From WTFV01 sp965200895 (GTDB taxonomy: Bacteria > Acidobacteriota > Vicinamibacteria > Vicinamibacterales > UBA8438): a stretch of DNA of 64,000 nucleotides. How positions within the stretch are numbered: the first letter of the stretch is position 1; every line of letters starts with the position of its first letter. Both the position numbers and the translations under genes were made by a program. Positions 63,841 through 64,000 of this stretch are shown piece after piece. The notes below the pieces were generated by a model. That model did no database searches and was not told where the DNA came from. It worked only from the letters and a program-made list of their open reading frames with translations. The stretch covers positions 2,022,340 through 2,086,339 of the forward strand of contig CBDAVM010000002.1 in NCBI GenBank assembly GCA_965200895.1, in the 5' to 3' direction.

Positions 63841-64000
63841 AACCCCTCGGTTGCGGCGATACCCAGCACCGGAGCATGACCTGCATGCAGCAGCGCTTCC
63901 AGGGCGTCGGGCCCAGGCAATCGTGGGGCGCTGTGTCGGCGATACAGGACCACGCCGGCGGGAGGCGACCACCCTGGCGGCGGGTCGGTCCGGAGATACG
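63618..64000 (-). CDS. Papain-like (C1 family) cysteine protease, N-terminus outside window
   Basis: The minus frame is open to the window end. It carries LHAVVAIGIGTTNGLRRFLI then RNSWGVTWADAGHAWLDDDF, the His and Asn parts of the C1A active site (HAVVAIG and RNSWG). The catalytic Cys should lie upstream, beyond position 64000. It ends at 63618, 10 bp from where helicase homology stops on the other strand, so the two are convergent and meet at a deletion-like junction. Confidence 0.75.
   Translation of the reverse strand, partial: YLRTDPPPGWSPPAGVVLYRRHSAPRLPGPDALEALLHAGHAPVLGIAATEGFYSPAPPWVISSGGSALGLHAVVAIGIGTTNGLRRFLIRNSWGVTWADAGHAWLDDDFIIEHLREVIVLTGEVT

Overview
The window is one contiguous high-GC bacterial chromosome segment (roughly 70 percent GC by eye) of densely packed, mostly minus-strand housekeeping operons, followed from about 48.9 kb by a looser accessory region. 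The best guess for the source is an acidobacterium of the Vicinamibacteria type. The hints are a VWFA-related protein of the acidobacterial kind, a DUF1592/DUF1552 cytochrome-type pair, adjacent DUF4384 proteins, an HspR-regulated dnaK operon and a two-subunit methylmalonyl-CoA-mutase-type enzyme. That assignment is an inference from gene content, not a proof. LAYOUT 0-8 kb: a minus-strand heat-shock operon dnaK-dnaJ-hspR (no grpE in it) is followed by a DnaC-like ATPase and a HemW-like radical SAM gene cut by the window edge. A class A penicillin-binding protein diverges from dnaK. 8-14.2 kb: prfB, with its programmed +1 frameshift intact, then lnt, a SPOR protein, a slipin and NfeD, all on the minus strand. 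14.2-17.3 kb: mobA-like and argS, overlapping, on the plus strand. 17.1-29.9 kb, minus strand: a coiled-coil membrane ORF, an unknown protein, coaX, birA, nadC, a translationally coupled 52-residue ORF, valS, a response regulator, the two mutase subunits and a VWA protein. 29.9-34.4 kb: two acyl-CoA dehydrogenases, a type I restriction (HsdR) remnant, a HIT hydrolase and an HU/IHF protein. 34.5-42.7 kb: rpsA, cmk, an rRNA pseudouridine synthase, scpB, scpA, trpS and uvrC. 42.7-48.8 kb: a CDP-alcohol phosphatidyltransferase, small membrane proteins, efp, an alkyladenine DNA glycosylase, uvrA and tRNA-Thr(CGT). ACCESSORY REGION 48.9-64 kb: a DUF1592 cytochrome-like protein, a DUF1552 gene that loses its C-terminus where it meets a convergent LRR/fibronectin-III gene, and a DUF4384 gene. 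Next come a second DUF4384 fragment abutting an intact IS4-type element and a nucleotidyltransferase interrupted by short repeats. After these lie an ankyrin protein, a carboxypeptidase-regulatory/beta-propeller c-type cytochrome protein, and broken pieces of a HEAT-repeat protein, a UvrD-type helicase and a papain-like protease. This end of the window looks like a site of repeated insertion, deletion and decay. HOW THE GENES WORK TOGETHER: most are translation (argS, valS, trpS, prfB, efp, rpsA, tRNA), chaperones, chromosome segregation (scpAB), excision repair (uvrA, uvrC, glycosylase), cofactor synthesis (nadC, birA, coaX, mobA, hemW) and envelope maintenance (PBP, lnt, SPOR, NfeD/slipin). 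Propionyl/acyl-CoA metabolism (mutase pair plus two acyl-CoA dehydrogenases) forms a second theme. The most informative oddities are the prfB recoding site, an HPD-to-HPG change in DnaJ, an acyl-CoA dehydrogenase without its catalytic glutamate, a dispersed palindrome that twice supplies a stop codon, the DruA-like domain fused to the IS transposase, and the truncation junctions near 52.35 and 63.61 kb. I did not find a complete, clearly new multi-gene system; the strongest hint of one is the decayed NTPase/helicase remnant at the right edge.
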